A stretch of 64,000 bases of DNA from CAWFSE01 sp963697565 (lineage in GTDB: Bacteria > Actinomycetota > Actinomycetes > CAVWCF01): assembly GCA_963697565.1 (NCBI GenBank), contig CAVOOM010000003.1, positions 248,001 to 312,000 on the forward strand. The letters are read 5' to 3'. The notes under the pieces are model-generated. The model did not search any database. It was not told the DNA's origin and saw only the letters and a program-made list of their open reading frames with translations. A program made the translations under genes and the position numbers. This document shows positions 38,466 to 46,530 of the stretch, in pieces. Position 1 is the first letter of the stretch; every line of letters starts with the position of its first letter.

Positions 38466-39816
38466 ATGTGCGACACGTTCGTGGTCTTGCCCGACGCCAC
38501 CGCGAGCGGCGAGGTGCTGCTCGCCAAGAACAGCGACCGTGAGCCGAACGAGGCCCAGCAGGTCGTGCTGCATGCCTGCCGCCGGCCACCCGGCGGACGA
38601 GGTCGTCCGCTGCACCTACCTCGCCATCCCCCAGGTCGCCCGCACCCACGCCGTCCTGCTCTCCCAGCCGTACTGGATGTGGGGCGCGGAGATGGGGGCG
38701 AACGAGCACGGCGTGGCCATCGGCAACGAGGCGGTCTTCACGCGGGTGCCGCACGCCAAGGATCCCGCGCTGCTCGGCATGGACCTGCTGCGCCTCGCGC
38801 TCGAGCGGGCGACGTCAGCCGAGGAGGCCGTCGAGGTGATCTGTGCGCTGCTCGCGGCCCACGGCCAGGGTGGCCAGGCCGGCCACACCAAGCACCTGGA
38901 GTACGACAACAGCTTCCTCGTCGCCGACAGCGGCGAGGCGTGGGTGCTCGAGACCGCGGGCCCGGAGTGGGCGGCCCAGCGGGTGACCGCAGGCGTTCGG
39001 TCGATCTCGAACGCCCTGAGCCTGCACGGGTCCTTCGACCGGTCGAGCGACGGCCTGGTGCCGTACGCGGTCGGACGCGGCTGGTGCCGGGGGCCCGAGG
39101 ACTTCGACTTCGCCAGGCAGTACTCCGACCGCGTCTACACGCGCTTCGGCCGCGGGTTCGAGCGGCAGTGCCGGACGGGCGAGCTGGCCGGCTCCGTCCC
39201 TGGCGGCGCCGGGCCGCTCGACGCCATGGGCGTCCTGCGCGACCACGGCCCGGGCGGCGGGCACGGGTACCCCTCGACCTGGACGCCGGCGGCCGGGCTG
39301 ACGGGGGTGCAGGTCTGCATGCACGCCGGCTTCGGTCCGATCCGGGGCAGCCAGTCGGTGGCGTCGATGGTGTCGCGGCTGCCCGCGGCCGGGCCTGCGA
39401 CCCACTGGCTGACCGGCGCCTCGGCGCCGTGCACCGCGGTGTTCGCGCCGGTCTGGTTCGACGCGGGCCTCCCCGACCAGGGGCCGGGGCCGACCGGCCG
39501 GCGCGACGAGGCCTCGCGCTGGTGGCGCCACGAGCGGTTGCACCGGGCCACGCTCGCCGACTACCCGCACGCCATGGCGTTGTACGCCGACGAGCGAGAC
39601 GACCTGCAGCGCACCCTGGTCGAGCAGGCCGAGCACGCAGCGGTCGGCGGTGCCGAGGACCGGGCCGATTGCTCACGCGACGCACTCGCGCAGATCGACG
39701 CCGCCGAGGCGAGGTGGCTGGCTGCCGTCGAGCGGGCCACGGCGGGCGCGAAGCCGAGGGGACTACACGCGAAGGCCTGGCGGTCGTGGGACCGCCAGGC
39801 CTTCGGTGCTTCGTAG
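38466..39816 (+). CDS. Secernin/C69-type Ntn-hydrolase (frameshifted)
   Basis: An N-terminal nucleophile hydrolase resembling secernins and PepD dipeptidases. The product begins MCDTFVVLPDATASG, so Cys2 becomes the catalytic N-terminus after Met removal; LLAKNSDREPNEAQ completes the active-site strand. Near base 38575 the frame changes and GHPADEVVRCTYLAIPQV follows, then WMWGAEMGANEHGVAIGNEA. About 450 residues. A perfect 15-bp hairpin overlaps the last 16 codons, so the true end may be earlier. It is divergent from the HerA-like gene. Natural substrate unknown. Confidence 0.82.
39770..39805. terminator. Long hairpin at the secernin/SHOCT junction
   Basis: A perfect 15-bp stem (CGAAGGCCTGGCGGT at 39770-39784 pairing with 39791-39805) and a 6-base loop lie between two convergent genes. 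It overlaps the last codons of the secernin-like gene, whose stop is at 39814-39816. Bidirectional terminator by position and stem strength. Confidence 0.75.
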
Positions 39817-39827
39817 CCGGGGCTAGC

Positions 39828-40211
39828 TCAGGCGAGCGCCTTGGTCTTGATCGAGTCGAACTCGGCCTGGGTGATCGCGCCGGAGTCAAGCAGGCCCTTG
39901 GCCTTGGCGATCTGCTCCGCCGGGTCTGCGCCGCCGCCGCTCACCGAGCGGATGTACTCGGCCTGCTGCTCCTGCATCCGCTGGGCGGCCTTCATGTTGC
40001 GCTCGGCCATGCCCCTGCCCTTGACGATCAGGTAGATCAGGGCGGTGATCGGCGTGAAGAAGATCAGGAAGATGACCCACAGGGCCTTGGCGAAGCCGCC
40101 GGTCTCGTGGTCGCGGAACAGATCCGTGAAGATCTGCCACAGGATCATGATCCAGATCACGATGAAGAAGGCCCACAGCATCAGCCAGAAGAAGTCCCAG
40201 AAGTCGTTCAT
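39828..40211 (-). CDS. PLDc_N/SHOCT-domain membrane protein
   Basis: A 127-residue protein. Two N-terminal hydrophobic helices (FWLMLWAFFIVIWIMILW and ALWVIFLIFFTPITALIYLI) belong to the phospholipase-D N-terminal-like domain, followed by a charged helix and a C-terminal SHOCT motif (DPAEQIAKAKGLLDSGAITQ, then AEFDSIKTKAL). SHOCT modules are short oligomerisation-like helical hairpins. A membrane-anchored adaptor is the best description; no enzymatic residue is seen. Upstream, 20-bp and 16-bp palindromes lie in the gap. Confidence 0.82.
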   Translation of the reverse strand: MNDFWDFFWLMLWAFFIVIWIMILWQIFTDLFRDHETGGFAKALWVIFLIFFTPITALIYLIVKGRGMAERNMKAAQRMQEQQAEYIRSVSGGGADPAEQIAKAKGLLDSGAITQAEFDSIKTKALA

Positions 40212-40256
40212 GTACGTCCCTTGGTTACCGGGCGCCGGTGCGGCGCCAACGACGGA

Positions 40257-40272
40257 AGCGCGAGCTCGCGCT
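40257..40272. repeat. 16-bp perfect palindrome
   Basis: AGCGCGAGCTCGCGCT at 40257-40272, about 50 bases upstream of the SHOCT gene start on the minus strand and near a second palindrome. Possible operator; role unknown. Confidence 0.35.
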
Positions 40273-40306
40273 ATCGCGCAGTCTAGACCTTGGCTGGCCC
40301 GCCGCC

Positions 40307-40326
40307 ACTCACCCGATCGGGTGAGT
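40307..40326. promoter_or_regulatory. 20-bp perfect palindrome (candidate operator)
   Basis: ACTCACCCGATCGGGTGAGT is self-complementary over its full 20 bases, with no loop, so it suits a dimeric regulator better than a terminator. It lies 20 bases past the ABC permease stop and about 95 bases upstream of the SHOCT gene start. Which gene it controls, if any, is unknown. Confidence 0.4.
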
Positions 40327-40345
40327 CACCCAGCCGCCATTGCGG

Positions 40346-41077
40346 CTAGGGCGTGCGGCGACGCAGCGTGGCCGACCCCAGGATGAGCAGGCCGACGACG
40401 AAGGCCGCGACGATCGCCAGCGGCCGCCAGTAGTCGGCCCCCGTCTCGCCGGTGATGGTCAGCGCCTTGGTGGCGTCGACCGCGTACGACAGCGGCAGCA
40501 GGTCGGACACCCAGCGCAGGAAGTCCGGCAGCTCCTCGCGCGGCACGATGAACCCGCACAGCAGGAACTGCGGCAGCAGCACCACCGGAAGCATCTGCAC
40601 GGCCTGGAACTCGGTGCGCGCGAAGGCGCTCACGAACAGGCCGAGCGAGGTCCCGAGCAGCCCGTCGGCGACGGCCACCAGCACGAACGCCCAGGTGGGC
40701 GCGCGCACGTCGAGGCCGTACAGGGAGAACGACACGGTGCACAGCAGCAGCGACTGAACGATGGCGACCAGCCCGAAGGTCAGCGCGTAGCCCAGCACGA
40801 AGTCGGCCTTGGCCAGCGGCATGGTGAGCAGCCGCTCGAGGGTTCCGCTGGTGCGCTCCCGCAGCGTCGCCACGCTGGTCACCAAGAACATCACCAGCAG
40901 GGGGAAGAGCCCGAGCAGGATCGGCCCGGACTGGTCGAAGGCCGCCTCGTCGAGCATCAGGGCGAGCAGGCCGAGCAGGATCAGCGGCATCACCATCAGC
41001 AGGGCGACGGTCCGGCGGTCGTGGCGCAGCTGCTCGGCCACCCGCCGGGAGGTCGCCAGGGTGCGGCGGGCGGTCAC
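40346..41077 (-). CDS. ABC-2 type exporter permease
   Basis: A 243-residue membrane permease of the ABC-2 (drug/antibiotic or polysaccharide export) type with about six hydrophobic segments: LLMVMPLILLGLLALML near the N-terminus, ILLGLFPLLVMFLVTSVATL and a final IVAAFVVGLLILGSATLRRR. The loop RERTSGTLERLLTMPLAKADF is the conserved cytoplasmic region of this family. The start overlaps the ATPase stop, so the pair forms one exporter. Substrate unknown. Confidence 0.88.
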   Translation of the reverse strand: MTARRTLATSRRVAEQLRHDRRTVALLMVMPLILLGLLALMLDEAAFDQSGPILLGLFPLLVMFLVTSVATLRERTSGTLERLLTMPLAKADFVLGYALTFGLVAIVQSLLLCTVSFSLYGLDVRAPTWAFVLVAVADGLLGTSLGLFVSAFARTEFQAVQMLPVVLLPQFLLCGFIVPREELPDFLRWVSDLLPLSYAVDATKALTITGETGADYWRPLAIVAAFVVGLLILGSATLRRRTP

Positions 41078-41799
41078 GCGGCGCCCCCCTCGGGCCCCTC
41101 GGCCAAGGCCAGGAAGGCCGACTCGGCGTCGGTCGTGCCGGTCTGCGCCAGCAGCTCGTCGAGCGTGCCGTCGGCGATGAGCAGCCCTTCACGCATGAGC
41201 ATGAGGCGCTCGCAGCGGGTCGCCTCGTCCATCACGTGGCTGGAGACCAGCAGGGTCGCGCCGGCGTGGGCCAGCCGCGCGAACAGCGCCCACAGGTCGC
41301 GGCGCAGCACCGGGTCAAGGCCCACCGTCGGCTCGTCCAAGACGAGGACCCGGGGGTCGCCCAGCAGCGCGGTCGCCAGCGAGACCCGGGCGCGCTGGCC
41401 GCCGGACAGCCGGTCGGTGCGCTGGTCGGCGCAGGAGCGGAGGTCGACCTCGTCGATCACGCGGTCCACGTCGTCGCGCGCCACGCCGAGGATGGTGGCG
41501 AAGTAGGCGAGGTTCTCGCGCACCGTCAGGTCGCCGTAGACCGACGGGTCCTGGGTGAGGTACGCGACCTGGTGGCGCAGCCGCTCGTGCCCGGCGGGCA
41601 GGCCCAGCACCTCGATCGTGCCGCCCTGGACGATCTGCACGCCGACGAGGCTGCGCATCAGCGTGGTCTTGCCGGACCCGCTCGGGCCGAGCAGCCCGAC
41701 CAGCGAGCCGGCCGCAACTGTGAAGGAGACGCCGCGCAGGACGGGTTGATGGCCGCGGTCGACGCGCAGATCGCGCACCTCGATCGCGAACCCACCCAC
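41074..41799 (-). CDS. ABC exporter ATP-binding protein
   Basis: The ATPase partner of the ABC-2 permease, about 241 residues. Walker A is GPSGSGKTTLM, the signature is LSGGQRARVSLATALLGDP, Walker B is VLVLDEPTVGLDP and the switch His is in VSSHVMDEA. The GTG at 41799 (MGGFAIEVRDL) starts the conserved domain. It overlaps the permease by 4 bases. Such pairs often export drugs or lipids, but nothing here fixes the cargo. Confidence 0.9.
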   Translation of the reverse strand: MGGFAIEVRDLRVDRGHQPVLRGVSFTVAAGSLVGLLGPSGSGKTTLMRSLVGVQIVQGGTIEVLGLPAGHERLRHQVAYLTQDPSVYGDLTVRENLAYFATILGVARDDVDRVIDEVDLRSCADQRTDRLSGGQRARVSLATALLGDPRVLVLDEPTVGLDPVLRRDLWALFARLAHAGATLLVSSHVMDEATRCERLMLMREGLLIADGTLDELLAQTGTTDAESAFLALAEGPEGGAA

Positions 41800-41840
41800 G
41801 GCTCTGATCTTGGCTGAGCCGTGGACCGCTCGTGGCGTGT

Positions 41841-43906
41841 TTAGGGCAGCAGGTGGCCGACCAGCGGGATCACCGCGGTCGCGCCCGCCTCCCGCAGCCG
41901 CGCGGCCGCCACGGTGACCGCCCAGCCGGTCCGCGAGGTGTCGGCCACCAGGAGCACGGGTCCGGCCGGGGGCGGCTCGGCCAGTCGGACCGCGGCGTCG
42001 AGCGCCTCGACCCTCGCCCGCGCCGAGGACTCGCGGTCCTCGGCCGGGAGGGGGCCGGGGGCCAGGCAGCCGGCGAGCGGCAGCCGGCCGGCCGCGGCGA
42101 CGTGCTCGGCCATCGAGCCCGCCCGCATGGGGCAGCCCCCCGGCATGGCGACCACGGCGACCGGGCGCTCGGCCCATGAGGGCGCGAACCGGGCGAGCAC
42201 CTCGATGAGCGCTTGGCGCAGCTGCGGCGAGGCGGGGGCGTCGGGCCCGGACAGCTCGGCGACGAGCTCGGGCCAGGCCGCGTCCTGGGCGAAGCAGACC
42301 GCCCGCCCCTCGGCGGCGCCCGTGATCCGGCCGCGGCGCGCGGCGGCCCCGGTCGGCCACAGCTTGCGCGGCTCGACCACCACATCCCGGCCGCGCAGGT
42401 GGGTACGGGCCGCCTCGAGCGCGGGCCGGCCGGGCCGCAGCCCGGGTCGGGCAGCTCGCCCGTGCAGACCGAGCACCGCCCGCAGCGGCCGGCCTCGGGG
42501 TCGTCGAGGGCCTCGGTGAGGATCTGCATCAGGCATCGCGCGCCTCGGGCGTAGTCGCGCATCAGCGCGTGCTCGCGCCGGCGGGCCTCGACGACGCCCT
42601 CGTACTTCTCCTGGTCGTAGCGCCACGGAACCCCGGTGGCGACCCAGCCGTCGTCCCGCCGGTCGACGGCGCCGTCGACCCGCAGGGTCTTGAGCAGCGC
42701 CTCGAGCCGGCCGCGGCGCAGCCCGCTCGCCGACTCAAGCGCGGGCACCGTCATCGGCCCGTCCGCCTCGGCCAGCGCCGCCAGCAGCCGGTCGGCGGCG
42801 CGCGGGTCGGGGATGGCCGCGGTGGCGAAGTACTCCCAGATCCCGGCCTCGACATCGGCGGCCTGGAGCAGGACGCCCACGGCCGTGTCGAGCGCGCGGC
42901 CCGCGCGGCCGACCTGCTGGTAGTAGGCGATGGGCGAGTCGGGCGAGCCGACGTGGACGCAGAAGCCCAGGTCGGGCTTGTCGTAGCCCATGCCCAGCGC
43001 GGAGGTGGCGACGACGGCCTTGAGCTCGTTGGCCTTGAGGCCCGCCTCGATCCGCTCGCGCTCATCGGCGGGAGTGCGCCCGGTGTAGGCGGCGACCGCG
43101 TGGCCCTGGGCGCGCAGGAAGTCGGCGAGGGTGTGCGCGGCCTCGACGGTGAGGCTGTAGACGATGCCCGAGCCGGGGAGACCGGCGAGGGCCTCCGACA
43201 CCCATGCCGCTCGCGCGACCCCGTCGAGTCCTGGGACCACCGATAGGCGCAGCGACGAGCGCGCCAGCGGCCCGCGCAGGACGAGGGTCTCGCTGCCCAG
43301 CTGGCGCGCGACGTCGTCGGTGACGCGGGCGTTGGCCGTCGCCGTGGTCGCCAGCACCGGCGTCTGCGGCGCCAGGCGCAGGAGCAGCCCGGAGATCCGC
43401 TGGTAGTCGGGGCGGAAGTCGAAGCCCCAGTCGGAGATGCAGTGCGCCTCGTCGATGACCAGCAGGCCGGCCCGCGCCAGCAGGGGCAGGGCGACCCGCT
43501 CGAAGCGGGGGTTGGCGAGGCGCTCAGGCGAGACCAGCAGCAGGTCGAGAGTGTCGGCCGCGAGGGCGTCGAAGACCTGCTGCCAGTCGTCGAAGTTCGT
43601 CGAGTTGACCGTCGCCGCCCTCAGCCCGGCCGCGGACGCCGCGGCGATCTGGTCGCGCATCAACGCGAGCAGCGGGGAGATCACGATGGTCGGCCCGGCG
43701 CCCTGGGCCCGCAGCGCCGAGGTCGCGCCCCAGTAGACCGCCGACTTGCCCCACCCGGTGGCCTGGACGACGAGCACCCGCCGGCGCTGCTCGACGAGCG
43801 CCTCGACCGCGGTGGCCTGATCCGCGCGCGCGACGGCTGCAGGCCCCGCCATCGCGGCGAGCACGGAGTCGAGGTGGGCCAGGGACCAGCCGGGAGTGTC
43901 CATCAC
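41841..43906 (-). CDS. RecQ-family DNA helicase with extra C-terminal domain (frameshifted)
   Basis: An ATP-dependent DNA helicase. Motif I is VVQATGWGKSAVY, motif II is LLVIDEAHCISDWGFDFRPDY, with TTATANARVTDD, STNFDDWQQV, motif V SALGMGYDKPDLG and motif VI YYQQVGRAGR. A Cys-rich zinc-type site follows (GARCLM.. and CGRCSVC). Near base 42445 the frame changes into an extra domain of about 200 residues resembling a phosphoribosyltransferase-like fold (ARARVEALDAAVRL, VLLVADTSRTGWA). About 687 residues. ATG 43906, with a possible second ATG one codon later. Confidence 0.85.
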
Positions 43907-44011
43907 CGGCCAGCGTGCCCCATCGGTCCGACAGGCCGGCGGCCAGACCGGCGGGCCGCCTCGGTAGCGGCTGGGTGGCGGCCGCGGGCCTCCGGCGCCA
44001 GGCTGCGGCGC

Positions 44012-44266
44012 ATGCGTGAGACACCGTCGCTGTGGTCGTACAAGTCGCAGGGCTCGATCCTGTCGATCGGCTCGAAGGGGTCGATCCTGTCGATCGGCTC
44101 GAGTGGCTCGGTGCTGTCGATCGGCAGCATCGGCTCGGCGGTGTCGGCCTTCTCGATCGGGTCGTTCGCGAGCCTGGGCTCGATCCTGTCGGGGGCGAGC
44201 ACCGGCTCGATCCTGTCGTGGCGGGCGCGGATGGGCGAGCTGTCCGCGGGCGCTTCGCAGGAGTAG
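44012..44266 (+). CDS. Small protein with 21 consecutive x-Ser-x triplets
   Basis: Not a recognised family. An 84-residue product in which serine occupies every third position through 21 uninterrupted triplets, from WSY KSQ GSI LSI GSK GSI to the last LSW (about residues 8-70). The flanking residues are mostly Gly/Leu before and Ile/Val/Ala after the Ser, so hydrophobic and small faces alternate regularly. The repeats are not exact copies and mix TCG, AGC and AGT codons, which argues for selection at protein level. A short basic/acidic end follows (RARMGELSAGASQE). No signal peptide or membrane helix. Ribosome-binding site weak. It lies 105 bases from the divergent RecQ gene. Confidence 0.6.
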   Translation: MRETPSLWSYKSQGSILSIGSKGSILSIGSSGSVLSIGSIGSAVSAFSIGSFASLGSILSGASTGSILSWRARMGELSAGASQE

Positions 44267-44294
44267 CGGGCCGCCGTCGCCGTCGTGCGGCTGG

Positions 44295-44777
44295 TCAGGT
44301 CAGGACCGCGGCGGTCGCCCAGACCGAGGTGGCCAGCAGCGTCGAGGCGAGCTCGATGAGCAGGGAGAGCCCGGCCGCCTTGAGCGCGTGGACGGTCGAC
44401 GGCCAGGCGTTCGCGGTGCCCCCGAGCCGGATGACCTCGGCCAGCCACACCCCGAGGACGAATCCGAGCACCAAGCCGACCACTGGGACCACGAAGAACC
44501 CGACCACGCCCAGGACACCGCCCCAGATCAGCGTGGAGGCCGGCACGCCCGCGGCCTTCATCCGCCGACCGGGCCAGAGGTACTTGACCACCTGGCCGAT
44601 CCCGATCAGCAGCGCGGCCACCGCGGCCACCGCCCACGCGGTCGCGCCGCCCTCGACCACGGCCCACACCAGGATCGCGCCGAGGACCAGCAGCGCGCCG
44701 GGCAGCACCGGCACGATCGTCCCCGCGATGCCGACGACGCAGACCAGCGCGACGATGAGCTCGCCCCAGGCCGACAT
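44295..44777 (-). CDS. DUF456 membrane protein
   Basis: A 160-residue, Gly-rich integral membrane protein with about five hydrophobic segments and the DUF456 signature (IVPVLPGALLVLGAI near the N-terminus and WGGVLGVVGFFVVPVVGLV in the middle). The family is conserved and of unknown function. It sits 28 bases from the neighbouring membrane-protein gene on the same strand and converges on the triplet-repeat gene. Confidence 0.85.
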   Translation of the reverse strand: MSAWGELIVALVCVVGIAGTIVPVLPGALLVLGAILVWAVVEGGATAWAVAAVAALLIGIGQVVKYLWPGRRMKAAGVPASTLIWGGVLGVVGFFVVPVVGLVLGFVLGVWLAEVIRLGGTANAWPSTVHALKAAGLSLLIELASTLLATSVWATAAVLT

Positions 44778-44805
44778 GCTCCGACGCTACGACACCGCGA
44801 GCGGG

Positions 44806-45087
44806 TCAGGCCGACGAGCCGGAGCGGCCCATCAGCGCAGCAACCACGGCTACCGCGCCGGCGCCGACCGCGAGCTGAAGCCCGTGCCGGATCCAGTCGA
44901 AGCCGCCGGTCTCCTTCACGCCGAGGATCCCGGCGAGCCAGTCGCCGGCCAGCATGCCCACGATGCCCGCGATGATCACCGACCACCACGGGATGTTCTG
45001 CTTGCCCGGCAGGACCAGCCGGGCGAGGACGCCGACGATCGCACCGCCGATGACGATCCAGATCAGATTGCCGATGCTCCAGTCCAC
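44806..45087 (-). CDS. GlsB/YeaQ/YmgE-family membrane protein
   Basis: A 93-residue transglycosylase-associated-type small membrane protein. LIWIVIGGAIVGVLARLVLP and PWWSVIIAGIVGMLAGDWLA form two helices, with GIVGxLxGxW-type glycine packing. GTG 45087 (MDWSIGNL) follows AGGGGAG, so the longer upstream reading frame is rejected. These proteins are linked to stress in several bacteria, but no mechanism is known. Confidence 0.85.
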   Translation of the reverse strand: MDWSIGNLIWIVIGGAIVGVLARLVLPGKQNIPWWSVIIAGIVGMLAGDWLAGILGVKETGGFDWIRHGLQLAVGAGAVAVVAALMGRSGSSA

Positions 45088-45195
45088 CAGCCCACTCCCC
45101 TCGCCTCCGCTGGGCCGAGCGCCCGCGCGGTGAGTAGTCAACTGCACGGTCACCTGGTGCGCGAGCACTTCGCCGAACCCGTCGGCCGAAGGGGA

Positions 45196-45225
45196 AGGGC
45201 CCCAGGTGGCGAGACCTGGGGCCCT
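45196..45225. repeat. Copy 1 of the tRNA-Thr terminator sequence
   Basis: A perfect 12-bp stem with a 6-base loop. Twenty-seven bases (45199-45225) are identical to the terminator of tRNA-Thr at 46961-46987, in the same orientation, 1.76 kb away. Unlike copy 2 it has no T run. It flanks the toxin-antitoxin patch on the left. Confidence 0.75.
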
Positions 45226-45449
45226 ACCAGCCTCGCCCACGACAAGCCCGGAGCCCGAGCCGCCGAGATCGTCGGTGACGCCCTACCGACGCGAGGAGGG
45301 GCTGGGATTCAACCCCAGCCTGCCCGGCCACATGCACACCCGGCTCGCGGTGCGCCGACTTGTCGAGGGGGACGACGACGCGGGCAGGTCAGCCCGCGCC
45401 GACTCCGGCACACACAGCCTGCGGTGGCCCCCCGAGCCCCTCGCGCGTC

Positions 45450-45467
45450 GGTATCACATCCGATACC
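45450..45467 (+). promoter_or_regulatory. Operator palindrome of the toxin-antitoxin pair
   Basis: GGTATC (45450-45455) and GATACC (45462-45467) form a perfect inverted repeat with a 6-base spacer, ending 10 bases before the antitoxin start. RHH antitoxins typically bind such sites and repress their own operon; that role is inferred. Confidence 0.6.
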
Positions 45468-45476
45468 ATGCAGTCC

Positions 45477-45680
45477 ATGGCGATGACCCTGCGGCTCACT
45501 GATGCCGAGTCCGACGCGCTGCGGCAGCGTGCCGCGCTCGAGGATCGTTCGATGCAGGAGGTGGCGCGCGAGGCGGTCCGCGAATACATCGAGCAGCACA
45601 GTCGGGCCGACCTGCTCGACCGGGTCCTCGACGAGGAACTACCGCGCTACGCCGAGGCCTTGGAGCGGCTCGGCCGGTGA
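45477..45680 (+). CDS. Ribbon-helix-helix antitoxin (Doc partner)
   Basis: About 67 residues. The N-terminal strand and helices read AMTLRLTDAESDALRQRAAL then EDRSMQEVAREAVREYIEQH, a clear ribbon-helix-helix domain; the acidic C-terminal end (LDRVLDEELPRYAEALERLG) is suited to wrap the toxin. Three in-frame ATGs (45468, 45477, 45483) are possible; 45477 is chosen by spacing after the operator palindrome. Its stop overlaps the toxin GTG (GTGA), the usual coupling of such pairs. Confidence 0.85.
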   Translation: MAMTLRLTDAESDALRQRAALEDRSMQEVAREAVREYIEQHSRADLLDRVLDEELPRYAEALERLGR

Positions 45681-46051
45681 TCTACCTCACGCTGGCCGAG
45701 CTGGTGCACGTCGCCGAACGCGTGCTGGGCGAGGTGCAGGTCCGCGATCACGGCCTGCTGGAATCCGCTCTCGCCCGGCCCCAGGCGTCGGTCTTCGGGG
45801 CGGACGCATACCCGACGCTCGATGCCAAGTCCGCGGCCCTCGTCCACTCGCTCGCACGCAACCACGCGCTGGTCGACGGCAACAAGCGCCTCGCCCTCGC
45901 CGGACTGATCGCCTTCTACGGGCTGAACGGTCGCCGCCTCACCCTGAGCAACGATCAAGCCCACGACCTCATCATCGCGATCGCATCGGGAGACCTCGAC
46001 GAGGTGCCAGCCATCGCCCAGCGGCTGGCCGCGGCAACCGAAGCGCGCTGA
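45677..46051 (+). CDS. Doc/Fic-type toxin
   Basis: A 124-residue Fic-fold protein of the death-on-curing type. The catalytic motif is HALVDGNKR (63-71), with Lys and Arg as in Doc, which phosphorylates elongation factor EF-Tu and stops translation. The N-terminal YLTLAELVHVAERVLGEVQV and DHGLLESALARPQASVFG are typical Doc segments. It is complete and directly follows its antitoxin with a 4-base overlap. Activity on EF-Tu is inferred from family. Confidence 0.92.
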   Translation: MIYLTLAELVHVAERVLGEVQVRDHGLLESALARPQASVFGADAYPTLDAKSAALVHSLARNHALVDGNKRLALAGLIAFYGLNGRRLTLSNDQAHDLIIAIASGDLDEVPAIAQRLAAATEAR

Positions 46052-46060
46052 GCCGCTGGA

Positions 46061-46174
46061 TCAGCCGTCGCCGGTGAGCTCGTCGCCCAGGTCGGTCGCC
46101 TGGTCGATGCCTTCGTTGACCTTGTCGGCATTGTCACCGGCGAGATCCTTCGCCTTGTCCATGAAGTCGCTCAT
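46061..46174 (-). CDS. Short MT0933-type helical protein (truncated)
   Basis: A 37-residue product (MSDFMDKAKDLAG then DNADKVNEGIDQATDLGDELTGDG) matching the first part of the MT0933-like antitoxin-type family of actinobacteria, which usually continues for 15-40 more residues. It ends at a TGA just after the conserved ELTG segment, so it is truncated or the family member is unusually short. Its start and upstream region are part of a duplicated unit. It converges on the Doc toxin gene. No partner toxin is visible. Confidence 0.55.
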   Translation of the reverse strand: MSDFMDKAKDLAGDNADKVNEGIDQATDLGDELTGDG

Positions 46175-46530
46175 CGTCACGCTCCTGTTGTCGTCGGCAC
46201 CGGCACGGCCCTGAACGTGGGGTCCGACGCTAGGTCGTGTTCGCAACCAGGGTGCGCGTGAGGTGTCCGCGCAGCTGTGCCACCACTACTGGGACAAGAC
46301 TGGTGCCCGACGGACCGGTGCCAGCTCGCATCACCGGCGAGATCCTTAGCCTTGTCCATGAAGTCGCGGCATCGTGACGCTCCTGTTGTCGTCGGCACCG
46401 GCACGGCCCTGAACGTGGGGTCCGACGCTTAGGTCGTGTTCGCAACCAGGGTGCGCGTGAGGTGTCTGCGCCTGCGCCACCACTACTGGGACAAGACTGA
46501 CGCCCCACCAACCCGTGTCCACCCCGCATC
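46134..46530. repeat. Tandem duplication, two ~197-base units
   Basis: Unit A (46134-46330) and unit B (46331 to about 46530) are near-identical direct repeats. Each begins TCACCGGCGAGATCCTT, includes the start region of the MT0933-type gene, the stretch TCGTCGGCACCGGCACGGCC, GTTCGCAACCAGGGTGCGCG and CACCACTACTGGGACAAGAC, and ends in CGCATCAC. Unit B carries small insertions at the start codon (GCGGCATCG in place of GCTCATCG), so its copy of the gene start is broken. Confidence 0.85.

Larger units (their letters stand above)
45088..45476. other. Intergenic stretch without a convincing gene
   Basis: About 390 bases between the GlsB-type gene and the antitoxin. It holds a 12-bp-stem hairpin (45196-45225), a smaller hairpin with a tRNA T-arm-like look (45300-45320), and the antitoxin operator at its right end. 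Possible reading frames here are short, Arg/Pro-rich and unsupported. Confidence 0.6.

Noticed and set aside
43903..44667. Long antisense reading frame over the triplet-repeat gene with IDRIEP repeats
   Set aside because: Its repeats are the complement of the serine-triplet coding sequence and it also crosses DUF456 in another frame. The plus-strand frame is bounded by its own start and stop right around the repeat, so it is preferred, although the strand is not proven.
45296..45325. tRNA T-arm-like hairpin near the left terminator copy
   Set aside because: GGCTGGG pairs with CCCAGCC around a loop, but no matching acceptor, D or anticodon arm could be found within 80 bases, so it is not called a tRNA or a tRNA remnant.
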